From positions 868,001-932,000 of the forward strand of contig NZ_JQMX01000001.1 in assembly GCF_000744945.1 (NCBI RefSeq): 64,000 bases of DNA, in the 5' to 3' direction. This stretch comes from Carnobacterium maltaromaticum DSM 20342 (GTDB lineage: Bacteria; Bacillota; Bacilli; Lactobacillales; Carnobacteriaceae). Below the pieces are notes generated by a model. The model worked only from the letters and a program-made list of their open reading frames with translations. It searched no databases and was not told the origin of the DNA. The position numbers were made by a program, and so were the translations under genes. Shown piece by piece: positions 41,086-53,009 of this stretch (positions are counted from its first letter, which is position 1; each line of letters begins with the position of its first letter).

Positions 41086-41374
41086 ATGTAATGTTCATGT
41101 TAGGTTTAATTTAGATGTTTTCTTTAAAAAAAAATATCCTTTACTTGTCATTTTTATTCAGTATAAGTTAAAATTAGCGTTTTGTCATCAAATTCACATC
41201 ACTATTTAATCTAATGCCTTTTTGCTCATTTTATAACAATCTGGCAAATTAGTTTTTCTGATTTTCATCAGTTTGTCGCTAAAACAACTTTATTTGATTT
41301 AAGACTCGTTCTCTATGTAATTTGTTACTAATTTTTGAATTTTATTTTTTCTAAGGTTTTTTCAATAAAAAAGT

Positions 41375-41428
41375 AAAAAAAGAGGAATTATTTCAAGCAT
41401 AATCGCTCTAAAATACATCCTCTCTTCT
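41375..41428 (-). terminator. Probable terminator after suhB
   Basis: AAGAGGA and TCCTCTCTT arms enclose a smaller ATTAT/ATAAT hairpin, with a T-run on the minus strand. Confidence 0.55.
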
Positions 41429-41440
41429 CATTTATTTATG

Positions 41441-42220
41441 TTAAATATCTACTAAAAAATTAGTTAAAATTTCTTTATGAGCAGTAGGTGTCGCTATAAT
41501 CGTCGCGTTTTGTTGCAATAAATCGACAGGCTCTCCATTAATTTGCGTATAGACCAATCCGAGTTCCTCTGCAATAACTTTACCAGCTGCCATATCCCAC
41601 GGTTGAAGGCGATGCGTAATATAAGCAACTAAGCGTCCAGCCGCTACATGAACTGTTTCAATTCCAGCTGACCCAACCATTCTTAATCCCGAACTACCAC
41701 GTACTATCTCTTTTGCCTTATATTTATCTGAACTAAAAACACCACTGCTGAGTGCAACTAATCCTTCTCGAAGCTCAATATCAGCAACTTTTGGAAGTGG
41801 ATTACCATTTAAATAAGCTCCCTCTCCAGCTAATGCCCAATAAAATTCACCAGCCATGACATCATAAATATACCCCATTCGGCCTTCACCATCTTGATAA
41901 ACACCAATCATAATCGCAAAATTTGCTTGCTGCTTAACAAAATTCAATGTGCCATCAATGGGATCAATAATCCAAACTCTACCAACCAAATCCTCAATTT
42001 TGTCCCCATAACCCTCTTCACCTAGAATTCGGTCATCTGGAAAATTACTTCGAATTTTTTCAATTAAAAACTGTTCAATTTTTTTATCCATATTTGTAAC
42101 CAAGTCGTTTCGATCTGATTTAATCTCAATAGTTAAAGTTGTTTTGAAAGATTCTTTAATCATAGCTGCAGCTTCTTCCATCCAACTGCGAATGAGTTTA
42201 TCCATCTGGTCTCGTGTCAT
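41441..42220 (-). CDS. suhB: Inositol monophosphatase family protein
   Basis: Mg2+-dependent, Li+-sensitive phosphatase fold, 259 residues. Metal ligands in LGEEGYGD and WIIDPIDGTLNFV, and C-terminal RLQPWDMAAGKVIAEE. It acts on inositol phosphates, related sugar phosphates or nucleotide 3'-phosphates; substrate uncertain. Downstream of the UPF0223 gene, as yktC follows yktA in B. subtilis, but with a terminator between them. Confidence 0.88.
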   Translation of the reverse strand: MTRDQMDKLIRSWMEEAAAMIKESFKTTLTIEIKSDRNDLVTNMDKKIEQFLIEKIRSNFPDDRILGEEGYGDKIEDLVGRVWIIDPIDGTLNFVKQQANFAIMIGVYQDGEGRMGYIYDVMAGEFYWALAGEGAYLNGNPLPKVADIELREGLVALSSGVFSSDKYKAKEIVRGSSGLRMVGSAGIETVHVAAGRLVAYITHRLQPWDMAAGKVIAEELGLVYTQINGEPVDLLQQNATIIATPTAHKEILTNFLVDI

Positions 42221-42303
42221 ACAAAAGCACCTCTATCTTCATTCTTTACTTTATTGTATCAAATTTAAGCGTGTAAAGCGAATTCAATAACTATTTTACT
42301 GGT

Positions 42304-42353
42304 AAAAAAAAATCAGAGCAAACCGCCTAAATTAGGACGAATTCCTCTGATTA
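42304..42353 (-). terminator. Terminator after the UPF0223 gene
   Basis: AATCAGAG/CTCTGATT outer arms with an inner CCTAATTTAGG hairpin, then a run of T on the minus strand. Confidence 0.8.
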
Positions 42354-42356
42354 TTT

Positions 42357-42629
42357 TTATAATTTTATGCTTTTACGGTTACTTTCTTTGGCTTCCTTGA
42401 CTACTTTGTACAAAGAATAACCTGAAATGTGTTCAAACTCCCTGCCCCACTTCTTTTCTTCGCCAATGGCTGGAACAACTTTCTTAAAAGCTTGATACTT
42501 TTTTAAGAAGTCCTCCCGACTAACTCCTTTTTCATAGGCTAGTTCAACCATTCGCCAGAGGTCAATGACTTGAATCATTTCATCTTGTGTCCAATCTAAA
42601 TCAATCGGATAACTGTAACTTTTCTCCAT
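42357..42629 (-). CDS. UPF0223 family protein (YktA-like)
   Basis: 90-residue cytosolic helical protein of unknown function. It begins YSYPIDLDWTQDEMIQVI and has the family's central EKGVSREDFLKKYQAFKKVVP. RBS AAGGTG. It is 21 bases downstream of the LDH-like gene, so the two are probably co-transcribed. Confidence 0.87.
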   Translation of the reverse strand: MEKSYSYPIDLDWTQDEMIQVIDLWRMVELAYEKGVSREDFLKKYQAFKKVVPAIGEEKKWGREFEHISGYSLYKVVKEAKESNRKSIKL

Positions 42630-42650
42630 TTTTACACCTTGCTCTTTCGC

Positions 42651-43598
42651 TTATTTCCCTTGCTCAATAAAGTCTAATTTTTCTCTGACTTCTTTAGCTA
42701 CAGCTAAGATTTCTTGTTTTTCACTATCAGAAAACCCTAACTCATAGCTAGCACTTAATCCATTTTCACCTAGTAAAATTGGTAAGGACAAAGGAATTGC
42801 TTTGTATTCGTCAATATCAACTAAATGAACCAGTGGCACAATTGCTTCTTCATTATTTCCAATAAACTGAAGAATTTTAGATAAAATTGCTGCAATTGTG
42901 TACCCTGACTCTGTGATTTTTAACGCGTCACTTCGTTTTAAAATCTTTTCTTCCATCTCAAACATGAGATCTTGATTGAAATCATTATCAGGATTCACAG
43001 TTAATCCTAGCACCGGCGTACCACCAACATACGCTCGACTCCAGATCGCTACCTTTTGATTTCGATCACTTCCTCCAACAATATACCCTTTGACGTCTCG
43101 AACGGAAATTTTAAAGAATTTACTTAACATATTTTGAAAATAAATCGTGTCAAAATAGGTCCCAATTCCAAAAATACGTTCTTTTGGTAGTCCAGAAAAC
43201 TTCCAGATTAAATACGTAAAAATATCACTTGGCTCACTAGCCACCAGCACCATTCCATCAAAACTATTTGCCATGGCTTGATTCACAATTTTGCGGATTA
43301 GTTTGATATTTCTTTTTAAGTAATCATGATCTGTCTCTCCCTCGATTCGTTCTTCAATGGCCGTAATCACCAATAAATCAGTATCGTGGAAGTCTTTTTC
43401 ATTGCCAATCTTCAAAGCGCCATTAGGAAAAATGGATTCAGTGTAACTTAAATCCTCAATCACATCTTTCTCTAACCCTGGCAAGTTCAACACGACCAAC
43501 TCTTTGATTTGCATCTTAATCATGCTTAAGAATATAAAATCATAGGCTGATTCATTGGAACCTGCAATCATCACTTTATTGAGATGACCTCTACCCAT
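42651..43598 (-). CDS. LDH-fold protein lacking lactate dehydrogenase catalytic residues
   Basis: 315 residues that align along their whole length with L-lactate dehydrogenase (FTYLIWKFSGLPKERIFGIG is typical). The working residues are absent: Arg109 is Asp90, Asn140 is Glu122, Arg171 is Tyr153 and catalytic His195 is Ser177 (GEHGD became GGSDR). The Rossmann GxGxxG is GSNESA and the ribose-binding Asp is Asn. Asp168 remains as Asp150. It cannot be a normal dehydrogenase. The frame is intact with a strong RBS (AGGAGGG) and an operon partner, so it is likely expressed. A structural or regulatory role is inference. Confidence 0.85.
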   Translation of the reverse strand: MGRGHLNKVMIAGSNESAYDFIFLSMIKMQIKELVVLNLPGLEKDVIEDLSYTESIFPNGALKIGNEKDFHDTDLLVITAIEERIEGETDHDYLKRNIKLIRKIVNQAMANSFDGMVLVASEPSDIFTYLIWKFSGLPKERIFGIGTYFDTIYFQNMLSKFFKISVRDVKGYIVGGSDRNQKVAIWSRAYVGGTPVLGLTVNPDNDFNQDLMFEMEEKILKRSDALKITESGYTIAAILSKILQFIGNNEEAIVPLVHLVDIDEYKAIPLSLPILLGENGLSASYELGFSDSEKQEILAVAKEVREKLDFIEQGK

Positions 43599-43817
43599 CT
43601 AACACCCTCCTGTATCTCATCCAAATCAAAAAAAGAAAAAATTCCTTTTAATTCCTCTTCTATTATATCTAAAAAAAACACATTATAGTAACTTTTGTAA
43701 CAAAGTCATCAATTTGTCATTTTATCGTAAAGAAAACGGTTTTTTAGTCATAAAAAAAATGATTACTAGATTGGGCCATTAAAAGTTATTTATGGCTGAA
43801 TCTCTCCAATTATAAAT
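43599..43817. other. Intergenic region between pdhD terminator and LDH-like gene
   Basis: AT-rich; holds the LDH-like gene's RBS. I see no ORF, RNA gene or clear promoter. The whole pdhD to LDH-like gap is 315 bases including the terminator. Confidence 0.4.
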
Positions 43818-43850
43818 AAAAACTTCCGACTCATAAGGAATCGGAAGTTT
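43818..43850 (-). terminator. Terminator of the pdh operon
   Basis: AAACTTCCGA/TCGGAAGTTT, 10-bp perfect stem, with a T-rich tail on the minus strand, 60 bases past pdhD. Confidence 0.9.
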
Positions 43851-43913
43851 ATTTTATAAACAACTAAATATATTTAGCACTAGTCGTCTATGCGTCTAGA
43901 TTTGAATTTAAAC

Positions 43914-45320
43914 TTAAATGTGGATTGGTAATCCTAATGCTAATTCAGCAGCATCCATAACAGTTTCTGCTAATGATGGATGAGCATGGATAGTTAAAGC
44001 AATATCCTCAGCGTTCATGCCAGCTTCAAGAGCTAAACCTAACTCAGCAATAATATCACTAGCACCAACACCAGCAACTTGTGCTCCGACAAGAACATTA
44101 TCTTCTTTAGTCGTTACTAAACGAACGAATCCTTCAGTAGCATTTAAAGAAAGTGCACGTCCATTACCTTGTAATGGGAATTTAGAAGCTTTTACATCTA
44201 AACCTTGTGCTTTAGCTTCTGCTTGAGTAAGTCCAACAGATGCTAATTCAGGATCTGTAAAACATACAGCAGGCATTGCTTTATAATCTACTGCAACTTT
44301 TTTACCAGAGATTGCTTCAGCAGCAATTTTAGCTTCGTAACTAGCTTTATGAGCTAAAGCTAAACCAGGAACAATATCTCCAATTGCATAGATATTTGAT
44401 TTATTTGTGCGACCTTGTGCATCAACCGTAATTAAACCACGTTCTCCAACTTCAACACCAGCTTGTTCTAAGCCCAGTTCATCAGTATTAGGACGACGTC
44501 CAACCGTTACCATCACGTAGTCTGCATCAATTGATTTTTCAGCGCCATCTACTTCGTATTTAACTGTAACGCCATCTGCAGTTTCAATTGCTTCTTTAGC
44601 CATTGCACTAGTTTCAATTGTAACATTTTTCTTTTTAAAGTTATCTGTTACATATTTAACCATATCTTTTTCAAAGTTAGGCAAAATTGAAGGTGCTCCT
44701 TCTAAAATAACAACTTCAGCTCCTAAATTAGCATACGCTCCTGCTAATTCACTACCAATGTAACCTCCACCGATAACTACTAATTTTTTAGGAACTTCTT
44801 TAAGTGCTAATCCACCAGTTGAATCAATAATACGTTTGCCAAATTTGAAACCTTTGATTTCAATTGGACGGCTACCAGTAGCCACAATTGCATTATTAAA
44901 GCTATAGCTTTGTGCATTCGTTTCAGTCATAACACGTAAATCATGCTCATCAACGAAGAAAGCTTCACCTCTTAAAATTTCAACTTTGTGTTTTTTTAAC
45001 AGCATTTCAACACCTGAAGTTAATGATTTAACTACTTTGTTATCTTTCCATTCTTGTGTTTTAGCAAAATCTAAAACCACATTTTCAGCAGTTACACCAA
45101 AAACCTCAGAATGCATTGCATCTTGATAATGATGTCCAGCACTAATTAGTGCTTTTGAAGGAATACATCCAACGTTTAAACATACACCACCGATGTGTTC
45201 TTTTTCAACAATGGCAACTTTTTGTCCCATTTGAGCGGCACGAATTGCAGCTACATAGCCTCCAGGGCCTGAACCAATTACAACTGTGTCTAATTCTATT
45301 GCGAAATCTCCTACTACCAT
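43914..45320 (-). CDS. pdhD: Dihydrolipoamide dehydrogenase (E3)
   Basis: Reoxidises the lipoyl groups of PdhC and reduces NAD+. 468 residues. FAD motif [14 protein letters not shown], redox disulfide [16 protein letters not shown] motif [17 protein letters not shown], and the C-terminal His-Glu pair in IHAHPSLAE. Last gene of the operon, 7 bases after pdhC. Confidence 0.97.
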   Translation of the reverse strand: MVVGDFAIELDTVVIGSGPGGYVAAIRAAQMGQKVAIVEKEHIGGVCLNVGCIPSKALISAGHHYQDAMHSEVFGVTAENVVLDFAKTQEWKDNKVVKSLTSGVEMLLKKHKVEILRGEAFFVDEHDLRVMTETNAQSYSFNNAIVATGSRPIEIKGFKFGKRIIDSTGGLALKEVPKKLVVIGGGYIGSELAGAYANLGAEVVILEGAPSILPNFEKDMVKYVTDNFKKKNVTIETSAMAKEAIETADGVTVKYEVDGAEKSIDADYVMVTVGRRPNTDELGLEQAGVEVGERGLITVDAQGRTNKSNIYAIGDIVPGLALAHKASYEAKIAAEAISGKKVAVDYKAMPAVCFTDPELASVGLTQAEAKAQGLDVKASKFPLQGNGRALSLNATEGFVRLVTTKEDNVLVGAQVAGVGASDIIAELGLALEAGMNAEDIALTIHAHPSLAETVMDAAELALGLPIHI

Positions 45321-45327
45321 TTTAAGA

Positions 45328-46956
45328 TCATCCTTCCATTAATAATAATTCTGGATCAGCTAGCAATGTTTTCATGTCGTTCATTGCTTTTTGAGCTGTT
45401 GCGCCATCAATAATACGGTGGTCAAAGCTTAGAGACAATTGCATAACTGGAGCAACTACAATTTCGTCGTCCGCGTTAACAATAGCTTTCTTAGCAATTT
45501 TACCAACGCCTAGAATAGCAACTTCTGGGTAATTGATAACTGGAGTAAACCAACCGCCACCAATTGAACCGATATTACTAATTGTTGTTGATCCGCCACG
45601 CATATCTGCTGCTGCTAATTTACCAGCAGCTGCTGCTTGAGCATGAGTTGTGATTTCGCCAGCAATTGAGAAGATACTTTTCGCATCTGCATTTTTAATA
45701 TTTGGAACAAACAAACCATGATCTGTATCTGTCGCAATTCCAATATTGAAATAGTGTTTATAAACGATTTCTTGAGTAGCGTCATCAATAGAAGCATTTA
45801 ACGCTGGATATTTGCGTAAAACAGATACCAATGCTTTAACGACATATGGTAAGAATGTTAATTTAACGCCTTTATCAGCTGCAACATCTTTGAAACGTTT
45901 TCTATGAGCCATTAATTTAGTTGCATCTACTTCATCAAATAATGTCACGTGAGGAGCCGTTGCTTTGCTATTTACCATAGCTTTTGCAATTGCTTTACGT
46001 GTTGGTGACATTTTTTCTCTTGTTTCCATTTCGCCAAGATTTGAGCTAAATGGTTGTGCTGGTGCAGCAGCTTTTTCAGCAGGTGCATTATTTTGTGCTG
46101 CTGGTGTAGTACTTGCAGTTTCAACTTTTGCTGGTGCAGCAGAACCATTGAAGTTTAAGATATCTTCTTTAGTAATGCGACCATTTTTTCCAGTTGGTGC
46201 AACTGTACTAATGTCAATTCCTTTTTCACGCGCTAATTGGCGAACAGAAGGCATTGCTAAAATACGTTTTGATGGATCAGATACTGCTACAACACCAGAA
46301 CCATTTCCTGTTGCTGGTTGTGTTGGAGCTTCAGAAGTAGGAACTGCAGCAGGTTGTGCTGGAGTTTGTTCAGAAGCAGGAGCACTGTGATCAACGTAAT
46401 CAGGAGCATCAATTTCAACTAAAACGTCGCCAACATTAGCAACTGTTCCTTCAGAAACAAGAATATTTTTAACAATACCTGTTACTGGAGATGGAATTTC
46501 TTCAACTGATTTATCATTTTGTACTTCTAGTAAAGTATCATCTTCTTTGATTGTATCTCCTGGAGCTACAAACCATTTAACGATCTCGCCTTCAGCAATT
46601 CCTTCACCGATATCTGGTAATTTGAATTGGAATAAAGCTGCATTACCGCTTGTTGCTGCTGGTGCTGGAGCTTCAGTTTTTGCTGGAGCAGGAGCTGCAG
46701 CTTCTTCTTCTTCATAACCAGGAGCATCGATTTCAACTAAAACATCACCAACTACGGCAACTGTTCCTTCTTCAACTAAGATACTTTTAATTGTACCTGT
46801 CACTGGAGATGGAATTTCTTCAACTGATTTATCGTTTTGTACTTCTAATAAAGTATCGTCTTCTTTAATTGTATCGCCAACTTTAGCAAACCACTTAACG
46901 ATTTCACCTTCATGAATTCCTTCACCAATATCTGGTAATTTAAATTTAAAAGCCAT
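45328..46956 (-). CDS. pdhC: Dihydrolipoamide acetyltransferase (E2) with two lipoyl domains
   Basis: Core of the PDH complex. 542 residues: lipoyl domain 1 (about 1-78, lipoyl Lys43 in NDKSVEEI), Ala-Pro linker, lipoyl domain 2 (about 108-186, Lys149 in the same motif), linker, the E1/E3-binding domain (about 235-270, [15 protein letters not shown]), linker, and the catalytic domain ending in DHRIIDGA. The two lipoyl domains are nearly identical over long stretches, so they stem from an internal duplication. Confidence 0.97.
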   Translation of the reverse strand: MAFKFKLPDIGEGIHEGEIVKWFAKVGDTIKEDDTLLEVQNDKSVEEIPSPVTGTIKSILVEEGTVAVVGDVLVEIDAPGYEEEEAAAPAPAKTEAPAPAATSGNAALFQFKLPDIGEGIAEGEIVKWFVAPGDTIKEDDTLLEVQNDKSVEEIPSPVTGIVKNILVSEGTVANVGDVLVEIDAPDYVDHSAPASEQTPAQPAAVPTSEAPTQPATGNGSGVVAVSDPSKRILAMPSVRQLAREKGIDISTVAPTGKNGRITKEDILNFNGSAAPAKVETASTTPAAQNNAPAEKAAAPAQPFSSNLGEMETREKMSPTRKAIAKAMVNSKATAPHVTLFDEVDATKLMAHRKRFKDVAADKGVKLTFLPYVVKALVSVLRKYPALNASIDDATQEIVYKHYFNIGIATDTDHGLFVPNIKNADAKSIFSIAGEITTHAQAAAAGKLAAADMRGGSTTISNIGSIGGGWFTPVINYPEVAILGVGKIAKKAIVNADDEIVVAPVMQLSLSFDHRIIDGATAQKAMNDMKTLLADPELLLMEG

Positions 46957-47094
46957 TTTTAATAACTTCCCTTCTTAATAACTACTTTTAATTGTGTGCT
47001 ACTTTTTAATCTGAGCTTCAACTATAAAACAAATACAATCAATCAATATCTATTGAAAGGATCGATTGTATTCGCCTAAACTATTTAATTTTTA

Positions 47095-48072
47095 TTAGAA
47101 GTTGTAGATTTCTTTGATTTTTTCTTCAATGTCATTTGCATTTGGTAACCAAGCATTTTCAGCTTGACCAAAAGGAAAGACTGTATCTGGTGCAGCTACG
47201 CGTCCAATTGGAGCTTCTAATGAAAGAATTGCACGTTCAGAAATTTCTGACATCACCATTGCACCAACACCTGCTTGACGTTGTGCTTCTTGAACAACAA
47301 CAACACGGCCAGTTTTTTCAACTGAAGCAATAATTGTTTCAATATCCAATGGAGAAACAGTTCTAAGATCGACGATTTCAACTGAAATGCCTTCTTTTTC
47401 TAATTTTTCTGCTGCTTTAAGGGCTTCACGAACCATTGCGCCATAAGTGATAACTGAAATATCAGTACCTTCTTTAGCAATCGCTGCTTTACCTAGAGGA
47501 ACAGTATACGCTTCTTCTGGAACTTCTTCACGGAAAGAACGGTATAATTTCATATGCTCTAAGAAAACAACTGGATCGTTGTCACGAATTGCTGAAATTA
47601 AAAGTCCTTTTGCATCATAAGGGTTACTTGGAATAACAATTTTAATCCCTGGTGATTGAGCAATTAATCCTTCTAAGTTATCTGAGTGTAATTCTGGAGT
47701 ATGAACTCCTCCACCAAATGGTGCGCGAATTGTAATTGGTAAGTTACGAGTACCACTCATACGGTAACGTGTACGAGCTGCTTGTCCAACGATTGAATCC
47801 ATTACTTCAAATACAAATCCGAAGAATTGAATTTCTGGAACTGGACGGAAGCCTTCTAATGCTAAACCAACTGCAAGACCACCAATACCAGACTCAGCAA
47901 GTGGTGTATCGAAAACACGGTCTTCGCCATATGTTGCTTGTAATCCTTCAGTGGCACGGAAAACTCCACCGTTATTCCCAACATCTTCACCAAAAATCAA
48001 GACGTTTTCATCTTTACCAAGTTCAAGTGCAAGCGCATCAGTAATCGCTTGGATCATTGTTTTTTGTGCCAT
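47095..48072 (-). CDS. pdhB: Pyruvate dehydrogenase E1 beta subunit
   Basis: 325 residues, transketolase-like pyrimidine-binding domain plus C-terminal domain. It has [13 protein letters not shown], the [17 protein letters not shown] loop and [14 protein letters not shown]. Forms an alpha2beta2 tetramer with PdhA and uses thiamine diphosphate. Three bases after pdhA; a 138-base gap before pdhC. Confidence 0.97.
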   Translation of the reverse strand: MAQKTMIQAITDALALELGKDENVLIFGEDVGNNGGVFRATEGLQATYGEDRVFDTPLAESGIGGLAVGLALEGFRPVPEIQFFGFVFEVMDSIVGQAARTRYRMSGTRNLPITIRAPFGGGVHTPELHSDNLEGLIAQSPGIKIVIPSNPYDAKGLLISAIRDNDPVVFLEHMKLYRSFREEVPEEAYTVPLGKAAIAKEGTDISVITYGAMVREALKAAEKLEKEGISVEIVDLRTVSPLDIETIIASVEKTGRVVVVQEAQRQAGVGAMVMSEISERAILSLEAPIGRVAAPDTVFPFGQAENAWLPNANDIEEKIKEIYNF

Positions 48073-48075
48073 GAT

Positions 48076-49289
<1,214 letters not shown>

Positions 49290-49318
49290 AATTTAACACG
49301 CTTTCATATCTTATGCAA
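49290..49318 (-). promoter_or_regulatory. Probable pdh promoter
   Basis: TTGCAT, 17-base spacer, TAAATT on the minus strand (four of six each), about 100 bases upstream of pdhA. Confidence 0.45.
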
Positions 49319-49743
49319 GTGTTATGCTACGATTTCCACACCATTAAAAGTTAAAAAACCTAGTACTAGCTTAAAAAAACAGGAACCACGACTGTTATAG
49401 TGAAATTCTTCACTTGACCCCTTTCTTATTTTATTATTGTTAAAATGAAGCATTGAAAATAAAACAATTTTGCTAAAAACCGTCGATTCAACATCCAACT
49501 GTTATACTCTTAATAAAAAACTGTATTAATATTTTGCGTTTCAACTGAGACACAGCTCACATTATATTTTTTTCACAATGCTTTTTTTTAAGATTAATTT
49601 TTTCTCATAATTCGAATTTTTGCCTTTTTCTAAAAAATAAATTCTGTTTCTTTTCCTTTAGGAACAACTTTGTATTTTTTTATTCTAATGCTTTCATAAA
49701 AAAAGATGACTACTACTAGTTTTTTTCTTCTATAATAATGCAA

Positions 49744-49783
49744 AAAAGAACCAGTGATAATCTATAGAAAATCACTGATTCTT
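49744..49783 (-). terminator. Terminator after mgtA
   Basis: AAAGAATCAGTGAT/ATCACTGGTTCTTT with wobble pairs, followed by T-run on the minus strand. Confidence 0.85.
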
Positions 49784-49804
49784 TATTTATTCATTTTAAC
49801 TAGC

Positions 49805-52423
49805 CTATAGCCATTCTTTGTTGACTTTGATATAAAGCATTTTAACTAATTGAACAGTCACAATGTAAGCAATGACAATACCAATCATCCAAGGCCAGTA
49901 GTTACTTGGTAAAGCAACTAAATCAAAAACTTTTCCAATTGGGCTACTTGGAATTAGCACAGCTGCAATAATAACTAAAATAGTGGATACTGTTACACCG
50001 AAACTTGCACGGCTTTGAATAAATGGAATTTTTTTCGTACGAATAACATGAACCACAACTGTTTGAGTAATTAAACCAATTACAAACCAACCTGAATGGA
50101 ACAAAGCTGCCTCTTGAACTGTATTGGCTTGGAAGACAAACCACATCAATAAATAGGTTAAAATATCGAAAATAGAGCTGACTGGTCCGATACTTAGCGT
50201 AAATTTCATTAGGTTACTTGTATCCCATTTAGCAGGCAACATTAAATCTTCCTCATCCATACGATCCCAAGGGATGGTTAATTGAGCAACATCATAGATT
50301 AGATTTTGCACAAGTAGTTGAATTGAAAGCATTGGTAAAAATGGGAGAAAGGCACTGGCTACAAGAACACTAAAAACATTCCCAAAATTAGAGCTAATCG
50401 TCATTTTGACATACTTCATCATATTCCCAAAAACTGATCTACCCTCTAAGATACCATCTTCCAATACGTTTAAACTTTTTTCAAGTAAAATAATAGAACT
50501 AGCTTCTTTCGTTATATCAGCTGCAGTATCAACAGATATGCCTACATCTGCTTTTCTTAAAGCTGGAGCATCGTTAATTCCATCACCCATAAAACCAACA
50601 GTATGTCCTTTAGCTTGCAATAGCGCAATAATTCGTGCTTTTTGAGTTGGATTTAATTTAGCAAATAAATTGGTTGATTCCGTTGCTAAAGTTAATTCTT
50701 CGTCACTCATATTCTCAATTTGTGTCCCTAATAAAGCATTGCCCACTTCTATTCCAACATCACGACAAACTTTTTTAGATACAATTTCGTTGTCTCCAGT
50801 TAGAACTTTAACATTAACGCCGTGTTCATGAAGTGATTTAATCGCAGTAATAGAAGACTTTTTAGCTGGATCAAGAAACCCCATAAAGCCAGCTAAAATC
50901 ATTTCATTTTCATCTTCAATTGAATAGATAGCTGTATCATGGACATCATTTTTGTATGCAACTCCTAAGACGCGCATACCACTTTCATTCATTTTTATAC
51001 TAACATCCATCATGCGATCCATTAACTCTTTAGTCAATGGTACTATCTCATCATTTAATTCTACAAAAGAACAGATTTTCATCATTTCTTCAACCGCGCC
51101 TTTTGTAACCATCACTTGATGTCCTTGATTATTCACAGCAACTGTTAAACGTCTTCTAGAAAAATCGAATGGTATTTCATCAATTTTTTCGACTTCGCCA
51201 ATAGCAAAATTTTCACGATTTTCAGAAAAATACTGAATAACAGCATGATCCATTAAATTTTTCCAACCCGTTTGATAATTAGAATTTAAATAAGCCAATT
51301 CAAGGACGCGCTCACAGTCATCTCCAACGGGATTTACATGGCGCACTAATACAACTTTATCTTCTGTAATTGTGCCGGTCTTATCCGTACACAAAATATC
51401 CATCGCACCTAAGTTTTGAATTGCATTTAACTCTTTAACAATAACTTTTTTCTTCGACATAGCTATTGCACCTTTTGCTAGATTACTAGTAATAATCATT
51501 GGCAACATTTCTGGGGTTAAACCTACTGCTATTGCAATTGAAAAGAAGAATGCTTCTCCCCAATCCCCTTTGGTTAAACCATTAATTAGAAAAACAATTG
51601 GCACCATAACTAACATAAAACGAATTAATAATTTACTTACGTTTGTCACACCGCGATCAAAGCCTGTTTCCCCTCTTTTTTCAGAAACATTAGAAGCGAT
51701 ATCGCCAAAGAAGGTTTCTCCTCCTGTTTTTAAAATAACTACTCGGCCTTGACCACTTAACACGTCTGTTCCCATAAAGGCTAAATTGTGTAAATCTAGC
51801 GCCGTTTCATCTTTATCAGCTACATGGTCATCTACACGTACAAATTTTTCAACAGGCATCGATTCACCTGTTAAGGAAGATTGATTCACAAATAAATCTT
51901 TTGTCCAAATCAAACGAGCATCTGCTGGAATCATATCGCCTGTGGAAAGAACGACAATATCTCCTGGAACAACTTCATCAATCGGCAGTTCCCTAGTCTC
52001 TCCATCTCGAGTAACCGCACAAGTTGTTTCAATTAATTCTTTTAATGCTAAACTAGCTTTTTGTGAGCGATATTCCTGAACAAAGCGAATTCCTGCACTA
52101 AATAAAATCATTAACCCCATCACAATACTAGCTTCAACATCATTAGTCAGAGCCGAAACGACTAATAAAAGCATTAACACGTATACAAAGGGATCTTTAA
52201 AAGCTTCAATTAATAATATAAACCAAGGAGTTGGTTTTTGTGATGCAACCTCATTGGGACCGTATTTTTCTAACCGGTTTTTAGCTTCATCTTCTGTTAA
52301 TCCTGCTAGACTAGTGCCAAATTGGCTCAGTACTTCTTCTTCTTGTAAATAGCCTAATTTTTTCAATTCGTTGTCTTTAGATTTTTTTTCTGTCTTAATT
52401 TGAGTTTTTCTATTCATCATCAT
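49805..52423 (-). CDS. mgtA: Mg2+-importing P-type ATPase
   Basis: P3B-type Mg2+ import ATPase of the inner MgtA/MgtB group. 872 residues from ATG 52423, chosen because GAGG lies eight bases upstream; the frame extends 26 codons further without support. It has TGES (actuator), CTDKTGTITED (phosphorylated Asp), GDGINDAPALRKADVGIS (hinge), and ten predicted membrane segments. Control by Mg2+ is shown by the M-box riboswitch upstream, followed by a terminator and a short leader ORF. Confidence 0.95.
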   Translation of the reverse strand: MMMNRKTQIKTEKKSKDNELKKLGYLQEEEVLSQFGTSLAGLTEDEAKNRLEKYGPNEVASQKPTPWFILLIEAFKDPFVYVLMLLLVVSALTNDVEASIVMGLMILFSAGIRFVQEYRSQKASLALKELIETTCAVTRDGETRELPIDEVVPGDIVVLSTGDMIPADARLIWTKDLFVNQSSLTGESMPVEKFVRVDDHVADKDETALDLHNLAFMGTDVLSGQGRVVILKTGGETFFGDIASNVSEKRGETGFDRGVTNVSKLLIRFMLVMVPIVFLINGLTKGDWGEAFFFSIAIAVGLTPEMLPMIITSNLAKGAIAMSKKKVIVKELNAIQNLGAMDILCTDKTGTITEDKVVLVRHVNPVGDDCERVLELAYLNSNYQTGWKNLMDHAVIQYFSENRENFAIGEVEKIDEIPFDFSRRRLTVAVNNQGHQVMVTKGAVEEMMKICSFVELNDEIVPLTKELMDRMMDVSIKMNESGMRVLGVAYKNDVHDTAIYSIEDENEMILAGFMGFLDPAKKSSITAIKSLHEHGVNVKVLTGDNEIVSKKVCRDVGIEVGNALLGTQIENMSDEELTLATESTNLFAKLNPTQKARIIALLQAKGHTVGFMGDGINDAPALRKADVGISVDTAADITKEASSIILLEKSLNVLEDGILEGRSVFGNMMKYVKMTISSNFGNVFSVLVASAFLPFLPMLSIQLLVQNLIYDVAQLTIPWDRMDEEDLMLPAKWDTSNLMKFTLSIGPVSSIFDILTYLLMWFVFQANTVQEAALFHSGWFVIGLITQTVVVHVIRTKKIPFIQSRASFGVTVSTILVIIAAVLIPSSPIGKVFDLVALPSNYWPWMIGIVIAYIVTVQLVKMLYIKVNKEWL

Positions 52424-52479
52424 TTTGGTTTCCTCGCTTTCATAAGCAAGAAAAGCTGGCATCTTTGATACAAACGTAT

Positions 52480-52578
52480 CTAAATAGACAAGTGAGTACA
52501 ATGAAACTTAATTAACTTTTCTTGCAACCTCTGACTTCCTGGGTCTGAACTATCTTTTTGACTTGGTTTTTCCATCAT
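52480..52578 (-). CDS. Candidate 32-residue leader peptide of mgtA
   Basis: Short ORF beginning MMEKPSQKDSSDPGS and ending THLSI, with a strong ribosome-binding site (GAGAGGTGA) seven bases before ATG 52578. It lies between the riboswitch terminator and mgtA, 57 bases before mgtA. Salmonella mgtA also has a short translated leader rich in Pro and acidic residues that senses Mg2+ or proline through the ribosome. Here the ORF and RBS are seen; a sensing role is inference, and it may be a chance ORF. Confidence 0.5.
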   Translation of the reverse strand: MMEKPSQKDSSDPGSQRLQEKLIKFHCTHLSI

Positions 52579-52688
52579 ACTCACCTCTCTTTTTTTATGT
52601 ATTTTTTGAAAAGCTTGCTACTAATTATCATTCACACACTTTTCTTTTGCTGTAAGTCCTGATCCACTCGTTAGAAAATTAGACTATA

Positions 52689-52724
52689 GAAAAAGCATGC
52701 CCCTACAATCATAGAGGGCATGCT
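52689..52724 (-). terminator. Riboswitch-controlled terminator upstream of mgtA
   Basis: AGCATGCCC/GGGCATGCT, nine GC-rich pairs, followed by TTTTT on the minus strand, about 100 bases after the M-box and before the leader ORF. Placed to act as the expression platform. Confidence 0.85.
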
Positions 52725-52827
52725 AAAAAGTTCATCAAAAATAAACAATTTTCATATAAATACTTGAAACTAGCGCAAAAAAACTAGTAGTATTCTCCAT
52801 CATTGAGCTTTAGCACTATATGGCGTA

Positions 52828-52990
52828 GATTATTCATCAGCTACATTAAAAATGACCTTAATTCGACCATTTCTGTTGACCCATTCCATCTTATTATAAG
52901 ATGTTAAACATTTTGCTACACATGTCTCTCGATATGTGCAGGGCAGCAGCATTTTCCATATAGGAGCCTCACCTAACAGAAGCGTGTATT
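52828..52990 (-). promoter_or_regulatory. Mg2+-sensing M-box riboswitch (ykoK leader)
   Basis: On the minus strand the conserved M-box segments appear in order: TTAGGTGAGGCTCCTATATG, then ATGCTGCTGCCC, then AATGGGTCAACAGAAATGG, TCGAATTAAGG and TTTTTAATGTAGCTGATGAA. This RNA folds around Mg2+ and promotes termination when Mg2+ is ample. A promoter lies just upstream and mgtA downstream. Confidence 0.95.
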
Positions 52991-53009
52991 CAATTCTTAC
53001 TTCCCTTTC

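Noticed and set aside
45965..46390. 141-codon plus-strand ORF opposite pdhC
   Set aside because: Antisense shadow of the Ala/Pro-rich linkers of the E2 subunit; no RBS.
49944..50144. 66-codon ORF inside mgtA in another frame
   Set aside because: Same-strand out-of-frame shadow; composition is not protein-like.
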